NCBI RefSeq assembly: GCF_029589495.1
Contig: NZ_JAAIVF010000001.1
Location: 868,001-932,000 of the forward strand
DNA length: 64,000 nt
Reading direction: 5' to 3'
Source of the DNA: Speluncibacter jeojiensis
GTDB lineage: Bacteria > Actinomycetota > Actinomycetes > Mycobacteriales > Mycobacteriaceae
In this document: one piece after another, positions 35,805 through 49,302 of the stretch
How the letters are laid out: every line of letters begins with the position of its first letter
Numbering within the stretch: the first letter of the stretch is position 1
The notes under the pieces: generated by a model
Told to the model about the DNA's origin: nothing
Database searches by the model: none
Seen by the model: only the letters and a program-made list of their open reading frames with translations
Made by a program: the position numbers and the translations under genes

Positions 35805-36401
35805 TCACTTCTCCGCCGCGACGCGCTCGACCACGGGCGTCAGATCGCCCGCGAGCAGCGCCTTGAGGAACACGGCCGCGACCCGGTGCTGCCGGTCGAG
35901 CACCAGCGTCGAGGGGATGACGCTGGTCGGGAACCGGCTGCCCAGCGCGGTCAGACTGCGCATCGCCGGATCGTAGATCGACGGGTAGGTGATGTTGTTG
36001 TTGGTGACGAAATCCTGGGCGGCGGAACGCTGGTCGCGCACGTTGATGCCGAGGAACTGCACACCCTGATCCTTGGTGGCGGTGTAGACCTGCTCGAGGT
36101 CGCCGGCCTCACCGCGGCACGGGCCGCACCACTGGCCCCAGAGGTTGACGACCACGACCTGGTTCGGGAAGTCCGAGAGCGAGACGGTCTTGCCCTCGTG
36201 CATCAGGTCAGGGCCGTGCAGGTCGCCGATGGTCCCGCGCGAGGACGGCGGATCGTAGAAGATCTCGGTCTTGCCGCCCGGCGAGACGAAATCGAAGGTG
36301 CCGCCCTGCGCGACCGCGTCCTTGTCCGCGGCACACCCGGACACCACGACGAGCGTCAGCAGCGCCAGCACCGCCACCAGCGCCTTGCGCCCGCGGCTCA
36401 T
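35805..36401 (-). CDS. TlpA/ResA-like thioredoxin lipoprotein
   Basis: A 198-residue lipoprotein: signal peptide and lipobox VVSGC at about residue 22, then a thioredoxin fold with WCGPC near 92. It probably reduces the CXXCH cysteines of apocytochromes, fed by CcdA. The ATG at 36401 overlaps the phosphatase stop (ATGA). Corresponds to M. tuberculosis Rv0526. Confidence 0.9.
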   Translation of the reverse strand: MSRGRKALVAVLALLTLVVVSGCAADKDAVAQGGTFDFVSPGGKTEIFYDPPSSRGTIGDLHGPDLMHEGKTVSLSDFPNQVVVVNLWGQWCGPCRGEAGDLEQVYTATKDQGVQFLGINVRDQRSAAQDFVTNNNITYPSIYDPAMRSLTALGSRFPTSVIPSTLVLDRQHRVAAVFLKALLAGDLTPVVERVAAEK

Positions 36402-37093
36402 GCTCCCGTCACCATGGGGTCGGAGGCGCCCGCCGGTTCGGAGTACACGATGTCGACCAGGTTGTCGTTGTCGTAGACGAGGCTGGTCAGCGACGCCAGC
36501 CCGCATTCGCGACGCCGCGGGTCGTGCCAGAGCCGGTTGCCCTGCAGGAACCGCCGCAGCGTCCACACCGGCAGCTGGTGGCTCACGCAGACCGCCTCGT
36601 GCCCGTACGCCTTGGTGCGCGCGGTGTTCGCGGCAGCCAGCATGCGGTGCGCGATCTGCAGATACGGCTCGCCCCAGGACGGGGTGAACGGGTCACGCAG
36701 CTTCGGCCAGTGCCGGGGACGGCGCAGCACGCCGTCGCCGACCGACACCCGCAGGCCCTCGAAGTCGTTGTCCGCCTCGATCAGGTTCTCGTCGGTGCTG
36801 ATCGTCAGGCCGTGGCTCTCGGCGATCGGGCTCGCGGTCTCCTGGGCACGCTGCAGCGGCGACGCGACGACATAGGTGATGTCGTGGTCGGCGAGCGCAT
36901 TGGCGACCGTCCGGGCCTGCGCCTGCCCGGTCACCGACAGCCGGAAGCCCGGCAGCCGCCCGTAGAGGATCCCGGTCGGGTTGTGCACCTCGCCGTGCCG
37001 GAGGAAGTGCACCACCGTCCGGGTCTTGGCGCCCGGGATCTCGGCCGCTTCGGCGGTCGGGGCGTCGGCGGACGGGTTGTTCACGGCGTTCAC
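36398..37093 (-). CDS. Histidine phosphatase (phosphoglycerate mutase-like) protein
   Basis: A 231-residue protein with the RHG catalytic motif ([10 protein letters not shown] near residue 30) and the second histidine in VCVSHQLP near 170. Substrate unknown. GTG start at 37093 overlaps the hemL stop (GTGA). Its place between hemL and tlpA matches M. tuberculosis Rv0525. Confidence 0.88.
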   Translation of the reverse strand: MNAVNNPSADAPTAEAAEIPGAKTRTVVHFLRHGEVHNPTGILYGRLPGFRLSVTGQAQARTVANALADHDITYVVASPLQRAQETASPIAESHGLTISTDENLIEADNDFEGLRVSVGDGVLRRPRHWPKLRDPFTPSWGEPYLQIAHRMLAAANTARTKAYGHEAVCVSHQLPVWTLRRFLQGNRLWHDPRRRECGLASLTSLVYDNDNLVDIVYSEPAGASDPMVTGA

Positions 37094-38421
37094 TGGGTGG
37101 GCTCCTTTGCTGCCGCGGCGGCCTTGGCGGCGGCAGGCATTGCGTCGGCGATGGTCTCGAAGGCGTCGTCGTCCAGCGCGGACGAGACGAACCAGGTCTC
37201 GAAGGCGCTCGGCGGCGCATAGACGCCGCGCTCGAGCAGGGCATGGAAGAACGGTGCGTAGCGCCAGGTGTGGGTGGCCTTGGCGGTGGCGTAGTCGGTC
37301 ACCGGGGTGCCGGTGAAGAACACGCCGACCATGGTGCCCGCAGATTGGATCCGGTGCTCCACGCCCTCCTGGTCCAGCGCATCGGTCAGCAGCGTGCGCA
37401 GCGCGGTCGCATTGCGCTCGAGCTGCCGGTAGACGTCAGCGTCGGCCGCGCGCAGGCTGGCCAGTCCGGCGGCGACCGCGACCGGGTTCCCCGACAGCGT
37501 GCCCGCCTGATAGACCGGGCCGTCCGGCGCCAGCCGGCTCATCACCTCGGCCCGGCCGCCGAACGCCGCGGCCGGCAGCCCGCCGCTCATCACCTTTCCG
37601 AAGGTCATCAGGTCGCCGGCCACACCGTCGATGCCGTACCAACCGGTGGGGCCGGCCCGGAACCCCGTCATGACCTCGTCCATGATCAAGAGCGCGCCGT
37701 GCTCGTCGCACAGCCGGCGCAGCCCCGCGTTGAAGCCGGCCAGCGGCGGCACCGTGCCCATGTTGCCGGCGGCGGCCTCGGTGATCACGCATGCGATCTG
37801 GCCGGGGTTGGCGGCGAAGGCCGCGGCGACCGCCTCCAGGTCGTTGTACGGCAGCACGAGCGTGTCGGCGGCCTGCGCACCTGTGACGCCGGGCGAGGTC
37901 GGCAGGCCGAGCGTCGCGACACCGGAGCCCGCGTCGGCGAGCAGCGCGTCCACGTGACCGTGATAACAACCGGCGAACTTGATGATCTTGGTTCGGCCGG
38001 TGTATCCGCGCGCCAACCGGACCGCACTCATGGTCGCCTCGGTGCCGGAGTTGACCAGTCGGACCTGCTCGACCGGCTCGATCCGGGACACGATCTCCTC
38101 GGCCAGTTCGACCTCACCCTCGGTGGGCGCGCCGAACGACAGCCCGTCGACGGCGGTGCGCTGGACCGCCTCGACCACGGCCGGATGGGCGTGCCCGAGG
38201 ATCATCGGCCCCCAGGAACACACCAGGTCGACGTAGGTGTTGTCGTCCACATCGGTGAGCCGGCAGCCCTTCGCGGACTTGATGAATCGGGGGGTGCCGC
38301 CGACCGAGTGGAAGGCTCGGACCGGCGAGTTGACCCCACCGGGGGTCACGACGGCGGCGCGGGTGAACAGCCGCGCAGAGGCCTGGGTGCCAGGCTCGGC
38401 CGGGTGCGGGGAGACAGTCAC
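37090..38421 (-). CDS. hemL: Glutamate-1-semialdehyde 2,1-aminomutase
   Basis: A 443-residue class III PLP enzyme making 5-aminolevulinate for haem. The PLP lysine is in [18 protein letters not shown] near residue 275; [10 protein letters not shown] near 30 and [10 protein letters not shown] near 130 are HemL signatures. GTG at 38421 with GGAAG upstream. It heads the haem/cytochrome c maturation run, linking haem supply with haem use. Confidence 0.93.
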   Translation of the reverse strand: MTVSPHPAEPGTQASARLFTRAAVVTPGGVNSPVRAFHSVGGTPRFIKSAKGCRLTDVDDNTYVDLVCSWGPMILGHAHPAVVEAVQRTAVDGLSFGAPTEGEVELAEEIVSRIEPVEQVRLVNSGTEATMSAVRLARGYTGRTKIIKFAGCYHGHVDALLADAGSGVATLGLPTSPGVTGAQAADTLVLPYNDLEAVAAAFAANPGQIACVITEAAAGNMGTVPPLAGFNAGLRRLCDEHGALLIMDEVMTGFRAGPTGWYGIDGVAGDLMTFGKVMSGGLPAAAFGGRAEVMSRLAPDGPVYQAGTLSGNPVAVAAGLASLRAADADVYRQLERNATALRTLLTDALDQEGVEHRIQSAGTMVGVFFTGTPVTDYATAKATHTWRYAPFFHALLERGVYAPPSAFETWFVSSALDDDAFETIADAMPAAAKAAAAAKEPTQ

Positions 38422-38540
38422 GACTTCCAGTGTCCCAGTAATCGCGAATTTGCCAACGACAGGGTGTAGTGTCCTTCGCCGCTGCTGCCAGAGTGTTCCC
38501 AGCATGTGATGCGGACACCGCCCGGCGATCGGCATCCGGG

Positions 38541-40354
<1,814 letters not shown>

Positions 40355-40357
40355 ACG

Positions 40358-40759
40358 TCAGACGACCGGGCTCTGGTTGTCGGACAGCACGATGTGGCAG
40401 GCACCGGTCGGCAGACACACCGGCGCCGACGCGACCAGCGGCGAGCGGGCGCCGTCGACCACCCGGTAGTAGTGGAACGTCTGGCCGTCGACACTGGTGG
40501 CACGGACGTCGCCGCCGCCGATCACGATGGCCTTGTCGCTGTTGAGCAGATCGTTCTGGTCGGCGACCTGCACCACCTGATACTCACCGGACTGCGACAG
40601 CGGCGTCATCGGGACCACCGGCGCGGCGGGCTGCGCGGGTGCGGCGGCCGCCGCCGTGGCGGTCACACCCAGCAGGGCCGCGGCGCCCGCCGCTGTGAGC
40701 AGGCCGGCCGCCGCCGCGCGGCGAAGACGGATGCGATCGGTCGTGCGCAGAAGCCTCAT
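40358..40759 (-). CDS. Small secreted protein
   Basis: A 133-residue protein with an Arg-rich signal peptide, hydrophobic core and Ala-rich cleavage region (TATAAAAAPAQ, about residue 40). The mature part has two cysteines (PVCLPTGACH) that could form a disulfide. No family recognised. Stop is three bases from the convergent AsnC stop. Confidence 0.7.
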   Translation of the reverse strand: MRLLRTTDRIRLRRAAAAGLLTAAGAAALLGVTATAAAAAPAQPAAPVVPMTPLSQSGEYQVVQVADQNDLLNSDKAIVIGGGDVRATSVDGQTFHYYRVVDGARSPLVASAPVCLPTGACHIVLSDNQSPVV

Positions 40760-40842
40760 GGGTCCATCGAACACCAGCGTGCCGACGAAGGCCAGGCGTG
40801 GCGAGGTCCGCCGACTGTTGCGCCGGCGCCGATCGGCACCGG

Positions 40843-41826
40843 TCAGGCGCGGCGGCGGCGCGCCACCTCGGCCAGCACCACGCCGGCGGCCACCGAGGCG
40901 TTGAGCGACTCGACCGGCCCGGACATCGGGATCGACAGGATCGCGTCGCAGTTCTCCCGCACCAGTCGCGAGAGGCCCTTGCCCTCGGAGCCGACGACGA
41001 TGACCAACGGATCGGTCGCGACGTCGAAGTCGTCGAGGGTGACGTCGCCACCGGCGTCCAGCCCGACGATCTGGCAGCCCTTCGCGGCCCAGTCCTTGAG
41101 CGTGCGGGTCAGGTTGGTCGCGCGGGCGACCGGCAGGCGCGCGGCGGCACCGGCGCTGGTGCGCCACGCCACCGCGGTCACGCTCGCGCTGCGCCGCTCG
41201 GGAATGAGCACTCCGTGCCCGCCGAAGGCCGCCACCGACCGCACCACCGCGCCGAGGTTGCGTGGATCGGTGATGTTGTCCAACGCGACCAGCAGCGCCG
41301 GTTCCTGCGCGGTCCGCGCGGCGGCGAGCAGGTCGTCCGGGTGCGCGTAGCGGTACGGCGGCACCTGCAAGGCCACACCCTGGTGCAGGCCGTTGGCCGA
41401 GAGCCGGTCCAGATCGGTGCGCGGCACCTCGAGGATCGAGATGTTCGCGTCGGCGGCACGCTGCACGCTCTCGCTCAGCCGATCGTCGTTCTCGGTGCCG
41501 ACCGCGACGTAGAGCGCCGTAGCAGGCACGCCGGCCCGCAGGCACTCGAGCACCGGGTTACGGCCGAGCACGGTCTCCGGCCCGTCGTCGGACTTGCGCC
41601 GCTGCGGTCCGCGGCCACCCTGGCCCCGACCGCCCTGCTGCTTCTGCTCGGCCCGTGCGGCGGCCGCCGCACGCTTGGCCGCGGGATGCTTGGTGCGCGC
41701 CTCGGCCGGCGGGGTCGCTCCGCGCCCCTCCAGTCCCCTGCGGCGCTTACCGCCGGAACCGACGACCTGCCCCTTCTTGGTGCCGCTCTTGCGGATTGCG
41801 CCGCGCCGCGCCGAGTTGCCGGCCAT
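40843..41826 (-). CDS. rlmB: 23S rRNA (guanosine-2'-O-)-methyltransferase RlmB
   Basis: A 327-residue SpoU methyltransferase with a basic disordered N-terminus (about 1-80), substrate-binding domain ([14 protein letters not shown]) and trefoil-knot motifs [26 protein letters not shown] and [18 protein letters not shown]. It methylates G2251 of 23S rRNA. ATG overlaps the cysS stop (TGATG). Confidence 0.92.
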   Translation of the reverse strand: MAGNSARRGAIRKSGTKKGQVVGSGGKRRRGLEGRGATPPAEARTKHPAAKRAAAAARAEQKQQGGRGQGGRGPQRRKSDDGPETVLGRNPVLECLRAGVPATALYVAVGTENDDRLSESVQRAADANISILEVPRTDLDRLSANGLHQGVALQVPPYRYAHPDDLLAAARTAQEPALLVALDNITDPRNLGAVVRSVAAFGGHGVLIPERRSASVTAVAWRTSAGAAARLPVARATNLTRTLKDWAAKGCQIVGLDAGGDVTLDDFDVATDPLVIVVGSEGKGLSRLVRENCDAILSIPMSGPVESLNASVAAGVVLAEVARRRRA

Positions 41827-43256
41827 CAGTTCCCACCTTCGGGGTTGGTCTTCTGCTTGCTCCGGTCACGTTCCCGCAGGGCCCACTCCGGGCCGTCCGG
41901 GGTGTCGGTGACCTCGATCCCGGCCCGTGCCAGGCGATCGCGGATGTCGTCGGCGACCGCCCAGTCCTTGCCCGCCTTCGCCTGCTGGCGACGGTCGAGC
42001 TCGGCACGGATGAGGACGTCGAGCGCGGAGGTCGCGGCCTCGGACCGCGCGCTCGCCTCGTTCCAGTGCTCGTCCATCGGGTCCACCCCGAGGATCCCCA
42101 TCATGGCCCGCACCGAGGACGCGATGTCGACGGCGGACTTGTGGTCGCCGGATTCGAGCGCACGATTGCCGGCGGTGACCTGACCGTGGATCTCGGCCAG
42201 CGCCGCGGGCACACCCAGGTCGTCGTCGAGCGCGGCGGCGAACGCCTCGGTCCAGCTGCCGACCGACACCGCCCCGGCGCGCACGTTCACCCGCTGCAGG
42301 AACGCCTCGATGCCCCGGAAGGCGGCCGCACCGGTGTGCAGTGCCTCCTCCGAGTACTCGAGCATGGAACGGTAGTGCGCGCTGCCCAGGTAGTAGCGGA
42401 GCTCTTGCGGGCGAACGAGTTTGAGCACGTTCGGGATCGACAACACATTGCCGAGCGACTTCGACATTTTCTCGCCGCCCATGGTCACCCAGCCGTTGTG
42501 CAGCCAGTAGTCGGCGAAGCCGTCCCCGGCGCACTTGGCCTGCGCGACCTCGTTCTCGTGGTGCGGGAAGACCAGATCCATTCCGCCACAATGGATGTCG
42601 AACGACGATCCGAGATAGTAGACGGCCATCGCCGAGCACTCGAGGTGCCAGCCGGGCCGACCGCGGCCCCACGGCGTCGGCCAGGACGGCTCGCCCGGCT
42701 TCTCGGCCTTCCACAGCGTGAAGTCACGGGGGTCGCGCTTGCCCTCGCCGGCGCTCTCGCCCTGGTGCACGTCGTCGAGTTTGTGTCCGGACAGCGCCCC
42801 GTATCCCGGGTAGCTGAGCACGTCGAAGTACACGTTGCCCGACGCGGCGTAGGCATGACCACGCTCGATCAGACGCTCGATCATCTCGACCATCTGGGTC
42901 ACGTGGCCGGTCGCGCGCGGCTCCACAGACGGCGGCAGGACGCCGAGTTGGTCGTAGGCGCGGGTGAACGCCCGCTCGTAGGTGGACTTCCATTCCCACC
43001 AGGGCCGGCCGGCCTCGTCGGCCTTGCGCAGGATCTTGTCGTCGATGTCGGTGACGTTGCGCACGAAGGCCACGTCGTACCCGGTGGCGAGCAGCCAGCG
43101 CCGCAGCACGTCGAACGCGACGCCGCTGCGCACATGGCCGATGTGCGGTTCACCCTGGACGGTGGCGCCACACAGATACACCGAGGCGTGGCCGGGGGTC
43201 AGCGGACGGAAGTCCCGCAGAGCCCGTGTTTCGGTGTCGTAGAGGCGCAGGGTCAC
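41826..43256 (-). CDS. cysS: Cysteinyl-tRNA synthetase
   Basis: A 476-residue class I synthetase: zinc site and HIGH-like element ([16 protein letters not shown] near residue 28), Zn ligands in [15 protein letters not shown], and KMSKS near 268. GTG start at 43256. Order cysS-rlmB and ispD-ispF upstream match M. tuberculosis. Confidence 0.95.
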   Translation of the reverse strand: MTLRLYDTETRALRDFRPLTPGHASVYLCGATVQGEPHIGHVRSGVAFDVLRRWLLATGYDVAFVRNVTDIDDKILRKADEAGRPWWEWKSTYERAFTRAYDQLGVLPPSVEPRATGHVTQMVEMIERLIERGHAYAASGNVYFDVLSYPGYGALSGHKLDDVHQGESAGEGKRDPRDFTLWKAEKPGEPSWPTPWGRGRPGWHLECSAMAVYYLGSSFDIHCGGMDLVFPHHENEVAQAKCAGDGFADYWLHNGWVTMGGEKMSKSLGNVLSIPNVLKLVRPQELRYYLGSAHYRSMLEYSEEALHTGAAAFRGIEAFLQRVNVRAGAVSVGSWTEAFAAALDDDLGVPAALAEIHGQVTAGNRALESGDHKSAVDIASSVRAMMGILGVDPMDEHWNEASARSEAATSALDVLIRAELDRRQQAKAGKDWAVADDIRDRLARAGIEVTDTPDGPEWALRERDRSKQKTNPEGGN

Positions 43257-43267
43257 GATGGCTCATC

Positions 43268-43744
43268 CTACTGGTCAGCCGGTACTGCCAGCACCAGCGC
43301 GGTCGCGACCGCGGCAAGCCCTTCTCCCCGGCCGGTCAATCCGAGCCCGTCGGTGGTCGTCGCGGACACGGACACGGGTGCCCCGAGAACGTCGGAGAGC
43401 ACTCGCTGCGCCTCGATCCGGCGCGGTCCGATCTTCGGGGCGTTGCCGATCACCTGCACGGCGGCGTTGCCGACAGCGAAACCCGCCTGGTCGAGCAGTT
43501 CCCGCACGTGGCCCAGCAGCGTCACCCCGCTCGCGCCGGCGAACTCGGGGCGTCCGGTGCCGAACACGGCGCCCAGGTCACCGAGACCGGCCGCGGAGAG
43601 CAGCGCATCGCACAGCGCATGCGAGGCCACGTCCCCGTCCGAGTGCCCGGCGCAGCCGTCGACACCCTCGAACAGCAGCCCGGCCACCCAGCACGGCCGG
43701 CCCGGTTCGACCGGATGGACGTCGGTCCCGATTCCCACGCGCAC
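43268..43744 (-). CDS. ispF: 2-C-methyl-D-erythritol 2,4-cyclodiphosphate synthase
   Basis: A 158-residue trimeric enzyme of the MEP isoprenoid pathway. Zn-binding Asp/His in GTDVHPV and the HSDGDV and [15 protein letters not shown] motifs are present. GTG start overlaps the ispD stop by one base. Confidence 0.95.
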   Translation of the reverse strand: MRVGIGTDVHPVEPGRPCWVAGLLFEGVDGCAGHSDGDVASHALCDALLSAAGLGDLGAVFGTGRPEFAGASGVTLLGHVRELLDQAGFAVGNAAVQVIGNAPKIGPRRIEAQRVLSDVLGAPVSVSATTTDGLGLTGRGEGLAAVATALVLAVPADQ

Positions 43745-44469
43745 TACGCCGCTCCTCCTCGTCCGACAGCGTCCACATCTCGGGACGTCTCCTGCCCGGC
43801 CTCCACCAGAGCGTTGGCCAGCGCCAGATCCAGCGGGGTGGTGATCTTGAAGGCCATCGGGTCGCCGGGGACCGTGTGCACGGTCTCGCCGGCGAGTTCG
43901 ACGAGCGCGGCGTCGTCGGTGGCGACCGATTCGCTGCGGTAGGCCCGCCGCAGCAACTCCGCGGCGAACCCCTGCGGGGTCTGCACGGCGCGCAGGGCGG
44001 CCCGGTCCGGGGTTCCGGTGACCGCACCCGACTCGTCGACGACCTTGACGGTGTCGACCACGGGCAGCGCGGGTATCACCGCGCCGCGGCCGCCGCGCAG
44101 CGACCGCACCACGGATTCGATCAACTGCGGCGGGGTCAGCGCGCGGGCCGCGTCGTGCACGAGGACGAACTCGGCGTCGCCGGCGGCGGTCAGCCCGGCC
44201 CGCACCGAGTCGGTGCGCTCGGCGCCGCCGATCACCACCTCGACGCCGGCGGGCAGCAGCGCCGCGGCCGCCGCCGTCAGTTCGGCCGGCACGATCACGA
44301 CCACGCGGTCCACGCAGCCGGACGCCAGCAGTCCGTCCACCGCGCGGGCCAGCAGGGTCTTCCCGCCGAGTTCGACGAACGCCTTGGGTGTCGACATGCC
44401 GAGGCGCTCGCCCCTGCCTGCGGCAGGGACGAGCGCCACGACCGAGCGTTCGCCGTTCGGTGTAATCAC
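43744..44469 (-). CDS. ispD: 2-C-methyl-D-erythritol 4-phosphate cytidylyltransferase
   Basis: A 241-residue CTP-dependent cytidylyltransferase of the MEP pathway, with the nucleotide loop [11 protein letters not shown] near residue 14, [10 protein letters not shown] near 115 and [13 protein letters not shown] near 165. GTG at 44469, eight bases after the carD stop, chosen because the fold starts there. Confidence 0.94.
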   Translation of the reverse strand: MITPNGERSVVALVPAAGRGERLGMSTPKAFVELGGKTLLARAVDGLLASGCVDRVVVIVPAELTAAAAALLPAGVEVVIGGAERTDSVRAGLTAAGDAEFVLVHDAARALTPPQLIESVVRSLRGGRGAVIPALPVVDTVKVVDESGAVTGTPDRAALRAVQTPQGFAAELLRRAYRSESVATDDAALVELAGETVHTVPGDPMAFKITTPLDLALANALVEAGQETSRDVDAVGRGGAA

Positions 44470-44476
44470 CTGTGGA

Positions 44477-45391
<915 letters not shown>

Positions 45392-45979
45392 GTGACTGCC
45401 CCGAATGCGTCGAAGCCCAGCCTGGTGGCCCGGGCCACCAGCCGACCCGCCCGCCGCGCTCTGGTCGCCCTGGCGCTCAGCGCCGGAGCCGCCTTCGGCC
45501 TGTCCGCCTGCAGCGCCGGTCAGATCTCCCAGACCGCCAACCAGGTGCCGGCAGTCAACGGGACCGAAGCCAAGATCGGCGCCCTCTACGTGCGCGACGC
45601 CCAGATCATGTTCCCGCAGGGCAACGAGAAGCCCGGCGCCGAACCGGCCAAGGCGAACCTGACGTTCACCGTGGCCAACGGCAACCCCGGCGCCTCGGAC
45701 CGCCTGACCGGCGTCGAGGTCACCGGCGCGACCGCCACCATCGTCGAGCCGGACAAGGCGATCGTCCCCGGCGGCCAGACGCTCACCGCCGCGATGCCCG
45801 CCACCGACCAGCCCGTCAACCCCGCCACCGCGCCGATCCACATCGCGGTGACCGACCTGAGCAACAGCATCCGTCCGGGTCTGAACGTGCCGATCACCCT
45901 CGACTTCGAGGGCGCCGGACCGCTGCACATGTCCGTTCCGGTCACCGTCTTCTACTCCTCGCCGCGACAGGGCGGATAG
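45392..45979 (+). CDS. lpqE: LpqE-like lipoprotein
   Basis: A 195-residue lipoprotein with an extended Arg-rich signal region, lipobox LSAC near residue 40 and an Ig-like beta-rich domain. GTG at 45392 with GGAGGA upstream. Place between carD and radA equals M. tuberculosis Rv3584 (lpqE). Mature protein on the outer membrane-facing side; function unknown. Confidence 0.85.
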   Translation: MTAPNASKPSLVARATSRPARRALVALALSAGAAFGLSACSAGQISQTANQVPAVNGTEAKIGALYVRDAQIMFPQGNEKPGAEPAKANLTFTVANGNPGASDRLTGVEVTGATATIVEPDKAIVPGGQTLTAAMPATDQPVNPATAPIHIAVTDLSNSIRPGLNVPITLDFEGAGPLHMSVPVTVFYSSPRQGG

Positions 45980-46039
45980 CACCGACGCGGGTCCCGGCCC
46001 CCTGAGGGAGCGGCCCCGACGGAGCGACCCTCACGATCA

Positions 46040-46072
46040 CCGACCCCGGCACGCACTGCGTGCCGGGGTCGG
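46040..46072 (+). terminator. Terminator hairpin after lpqE
   Basis: CCGACCCCGGCACGCA (46040-46055) and TGCGTGCCGGGGTCGG (46057-46072) form a near-perfect long stem followed by GCGCATTTCG. Confidence 0.85.
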
Positions 46073-46123
46073 GCGCATTTCGCACGCGGGCCGACAGTCC
46101 AGCTGGATGTCGGTCGCCCGCCG

Positions 46124-46138
46124 TAGGCTGCCCCCGTG
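46124..46138 (+). promoter_or_regulatory. Leaderless start of radA
   Basis: TAGGCT (46124-46129) lies six bases before the GTG at 46136 and no Shine-Dalgarno is present. This is the spacing of a -10 to +1 in leaderless actinobacterial mRNAs. Confidence 0.55.
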
Positions 46139-47521
46139 CCGAAACCGAAGACCAGCTACCAGTGCTCCGCCTGCGGGCACACCGTCCCCAAATGGGTGGG
46201 CCGGTGCGCCGAGTGCGGCAGCTGGGGGTCGCTCGAGGAGCGGCAGGTCGTCGCCTCCGGCACCGCGCGCGGCGGGGTCGGGGCCGGCGCCGGGTCGGCG
46301 CGCAGCCCCATGCTCCCCAGCACGCCCGCGCTTCCGCTCTCCCAGGTCGACGGCCACGCCACCCGCGCCCGCTCGACCGGTGTCGGCGAACTCGACCGGG
46401 TACTCGGCGGCGGGATCGTGCCCGGCTCGGTCGTGCTGCTCGCCGGCGAGCCCGGGGTCGGCAAGTCCACGCTGCTGCTCGAGGTGGTCCGGCGCTGGGC
46501 CGAGAGCGAGCAGGGACCGGCCCTCTACATCACCGGCGAGGAGTCGGCCGGCCAGGTGCGGTTGCGCGCCGAGCGCACCGGCGCGGTGCACGATCGGGTG
46601 CTGCTCGCCGCCGAGTCCGACCTGGACACCGTGATCGGCCACGTCGATCAGGTCCGCCCCACCCTGCTGGTCGTCGACTCGGTGCAGACGATGATCGCCG
46701 GCGACGTGGACGGCGTCGTCGGCGGCGTGACGCAGGTGCGCGCGATCACCAGCGCGTTGACGTCGCTGGCGAAGACCACCGGCGTCGCAGTACTGCTGGT
46801 CGGGCACGTCACCAAGGACGGGGCGGTCGCCGGCCCGCGCTCGCTCGAGCACCTCGTCGACGTCGTGCTGCACTTCGAGGGCGACAAGCACTCCACGCTG
46901 CGCATGGTGCGCGGCATCAAGAACCGGTTCGGCGCCGCCGACGAGGTCGGCTGCTTCGAGCTGCGCGACGACGGCATCGTCGGCATCACGGACCCGTCGG
47001 GGCTGTTCCTGCACCATCGCGACGCCGTCGTGCCCGGTACCGCCGTCACGGTCACCATGGACGGCAAGCGCCCCATGCTGGGCGAGGTTCAGGCACTCGT
47101 GGCCAACTCGTCGAATCCGTCACCGCGCCGCGCGGTCAGCGGACTCGACTCGGCCCGGGTCTCGATGATCCTGGCCGTCCTGGACCGGCGCGGCGGGATC
47201 AAGCTCGCAGACAAGGAGGTGTACTCCGCCACCGTCGGCGGCATGCGCGTGGTCGAGCCGTCCGCCGACCTGGCGCTGGCCCTGGCGGTGGCCTCGGCGG
47301 CGACCGACCGGCCGTTGCGGCCGAGCATGGTGGTGCTCGGTGAGCTGGGCCTGGCGGGCGAGGTGCGCCGGGTGGCGGGCGCCGACCGGCGCGTGGCGGA
47401 GGCGGCGCGGCTGGGCTTCCGCGAGGCGGTGGTCCCGGCCGGTACCGGCAGGCTTCCCGACGGGATCAAACCGATTCCCGTCGACAGCCTCGGTGCCGCG
47501 CTGCGCGTCCTGCGCGGCTGA
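46136..47521 (+). CDS. radA: DNA repair protein RadA
   Basis: A 461-residue RecA-like ATPase for recombination intermediates. N-terminal zinc finger CSACGHTVPKWVGRCAECG, Walker A GEPGVGKST near residue 105, the RadA-specific KNRFG near 263 and a C-terminal Lon-like domain (VGGMRVVEPSADLALALAV). GTG start, probably leaderless. Confidence 0.95.
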   Translation: MPKPKTSYQCSACGHTVPKWVGRCAECGSWGSLEERQVVASGTARGGVGAGAGSARSPMLPSTPALPLSQVDGHATRARSTGVGELDRVLGGGIVPGSVVLLAGEPGVGKSTLLLEVVRRWAESEQGPALYITGEESAGQVRLRAERTGAVHDRVLLAAESDLDTVIGHVDQVRPTLLVVDSVQTMIAGDVDGVVGGVTQVRAITSALTSLAKTTGVAVLLVGHVTKDGAVAGPRSLEHLVDVVLHFEGDKHSTLRMVRGIKNRFGAADEVGCFELRDDGIVGITDPSGLFLHHRDAVVPGTAVTVTMDGKRPMLGEVQALVANSSNPSPRRAVSGLDSARVSMILAVLDRRGGIKLADKEVYSATVGGMRVVEPSADLALALAVASAATDRPLRPSMVVLGELGLAGEVRRVAGADRRVAEAARLGFREAVVPAGTGRLPDGIKPIPVDSLGAALRVLRG

Positions 47522-47556
47522 CGGTCACCGGGCCCGGATGCCCGGCGCGGGGCGAC

Positions 47557-48075
47557 TCAGAAGTGGTCGATGAACTGCTTGGTGTCCTTGAAGTGCTGGT
47601 CCATGTCGATCTGCACGAACAGCGCGCGGGCGGTGGCCACCGGCGCGTTGCTGCCGTCGACGTAGGCCTCGGCGCTGGTGTAGACCTTGCGGCGGACCGC
47701 GCCGTCGATCCGGCACGAGAACTTCAGCGTGCTGCCCAACACGATCGGCCGCGCGTAGTCGACCTCGAGGTGCGCGGTGACCACCGAGTTGGCCAGCAGC
47801 ATGCAGCAGGTGCCCATCGCCTCGTCGAAGCCGGTGGACAGGATGCCGCCGTGGATCACCCCGGGGCCGCCCTGGTAGCGGTGCGCGACGTCGAACTGCG
47901 CCTCGACGGTCAGCCCCTCGCCCGCGATGAACGTCATGCCCAGACCGGTCGGCTGGTCCGATCCGCAACCGAAGCATTTTTCCCAGTGCTCGCGCATCTG
48001 GGCTCCCGGCTCCGGGGCCATGGGATGCCGAACCGGGATCTCGATGTCTGCGGGCAAACTCCACGTACTACTCAT
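47557..48075 (-). CDS. PaaI-type hotdog thioesterase
   Basis: A 172-residue 4HBT-family thioesterase (CFGCGSDQPTGLGM, GGPGVIHGGILSTGFDEAMG). Acyl-CoA substrate unknown. The ATG at 48075 lacks a Shine-Dalgarno and has TACATT eight bases upstream, so a leaderless mRNA is possible. A 14-bp palindrome covers the start. Not part of the recalled M. tuberculosis order between radA and disA. Confidence 0.85.
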   Translation of the reverse strand: MSSTWSLPADIEIPVRHPMAPEPGAQMREHWEKCFGCGSDQPTGLGMTFIAGEGLTVEAQFDVAHRYQGGPGVIHGGILSTGFDEAMGTCCMLLANSVVTAHLEVDYARPIVLGSTLKFSCRIDGAVRRKVYTSAEAYVDGSNAPVATARALFVQIDMDQHFKDTKQFIDHF

Positions 48076-48083
48076 GAATGAGT
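48070..48083. promoter_or_regulatory. Palindrome over the thioesterase start codon
   Basis: ACTCATGAATGAGT is a perfect inverted repeat (6-bp arms, 2-bp centre) including the ATG at 48075. Its position at the presumed transcription start would allow repression. Confidence 0.4.
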
Positions 48084-48216
48084 AATGTAAATGCGACTGA
48101 CAACAGACCGTTAGGCACCCTTACCGTCGACAGGTTTTCCGACACCACGACGTGAGCGCCGATCGACAGGCTGCCGAGATGCCGGTACGCCGGAAACCAT
48201 CGGGGGATCTCACACC

Positions 48217-49302
48217 ATGAACCACGCCGGGACACCGCCCAGCCTGCGGGAAACCGTGGCACGGCTGGCACCGGGGACCGCACTGCGGGACGGGCTCGAG
48301 CGAATCCTGCGCGGTCGCACCGGCGCCCTGATCGTGCTCGGCTACGACGACCTGGTCGAGGACCTGTGCGACGGCGGCTTCGAACTCGACGTGCGGTTCG
48401 CCCCCACCCGCCTGCGTGAGCTGTCGAAGATGGACGGCGCGGTGGTGCTGTCCACCGACGGCAGCCGGATCGTGCGGGCGAACGTGCAGTTGGTCCCCGA
48501 TCCGAGCATCCCGACCGAGGAGTCGGGCACCCGCCACCGTTCCGCCGAGCGCACCGCGATCCAGACCGGCTACCCGGTGATCTCCGTGAGCCAGTCGATG
48601 AGCATCGTCAGCGTCTACGTCGCCGGCACCCGCCACGTCATCGAGACCTCGGGCACCATCTTGGCCCGCGCCAACCAGGCCGTCTCCACCCTCGAGCGCT
48701 ACAAGACGCGTCTCGACGAGGTCACCCGGCAGCTGTCGGTGGTCGAGATCGAGGACTTCGTGACGCTGCGCGACGCGCTGACGGTCACCCAGCGGCAGGA
48801 AAAGGTCCGGCGCATCTCGATCGAGATCGATCAGAACGTCGTCGAGCTGGGCACCGACGGTCGCCAGTTGGCACTGCAGCTCGAGGAGCTCGTCGGCAAC
48901 AACGACTCCGCGCGCGAACTGCTGGTCCGCGACTACCTGCCCGGACCGGACCGGCCGTCGTCCACCGAGGTGAAGATCGCGCTCGACGCGCTCGACCAGC
49001 TCACCGACGCCGACCTGCTCGACCTCACCACGATCGCGCGCACCTTCGGCTACCCGCCGACCATCGAGGCGCTGGAGACGCCGATGAGCCCGCGCGGCTA
49101 CCGGCTGCTCACCCGCATCCCGCGGCTGCAGTACATCCAGATCGATCGTCTCGTCCAGGCGTTCGGCAGCCTGCAGGCGCTGCTCGCGGCCAGCGCCGCC
49201 GACCTGCAATCGGTCGACGGGATCGGCGGGCTGTGGGCCCGGCACATCCGTGAGGGCCTGTCCCGGCTCGCCGAGTCGAGCATCGGGGAACGCTACGACT
49301 AG
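48217..49302 (+). CDS. disA: DNA integrity scanning diadenylate cyclase DisA
   Basis: A 361-residue c-di-AMP synthase: DAC domain with DGA (KMDGAVVLS near residue 70) and RHR ([11 protein letters not shown] near 103), a linker helix domain, and C-terminal HhH DNA-binding domain ([19 protein letters not shown]). ATG at 48217 with GGGGGA. Follows radA as in mycobacteria. Confidence 0.95.
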   Translation: MNHAGTPPSLRETVARLAPGTALRDGLERILRGRTGALIVLGYDDLVEDLCDGGFELDVRFAPTRLRELSKMDGAVVLSTDGSRIVRANVQLVPDPSIPTEESGTRHRSAERTAIQTGYPVISVSQSMSIVSVYVAGTRHVIETSGTILARANQAVSTLERYKTRLDEVTRQLSVVEIEDFVTLRDALTVTQRQEKVRRISIEIDQNVVELGTDGRQLALQLEELVGNNDSARELLVRDYLPGPDRPSSTEVKIALDALDQLTDADLLDLTTIARTFGYPPTIEALETPMSPRGYRLLTRIPRLQYIQIDRLVQAFGSLQALLAASAADLQSVDGIGGLWARHIREGLSRLAESSIGERYD

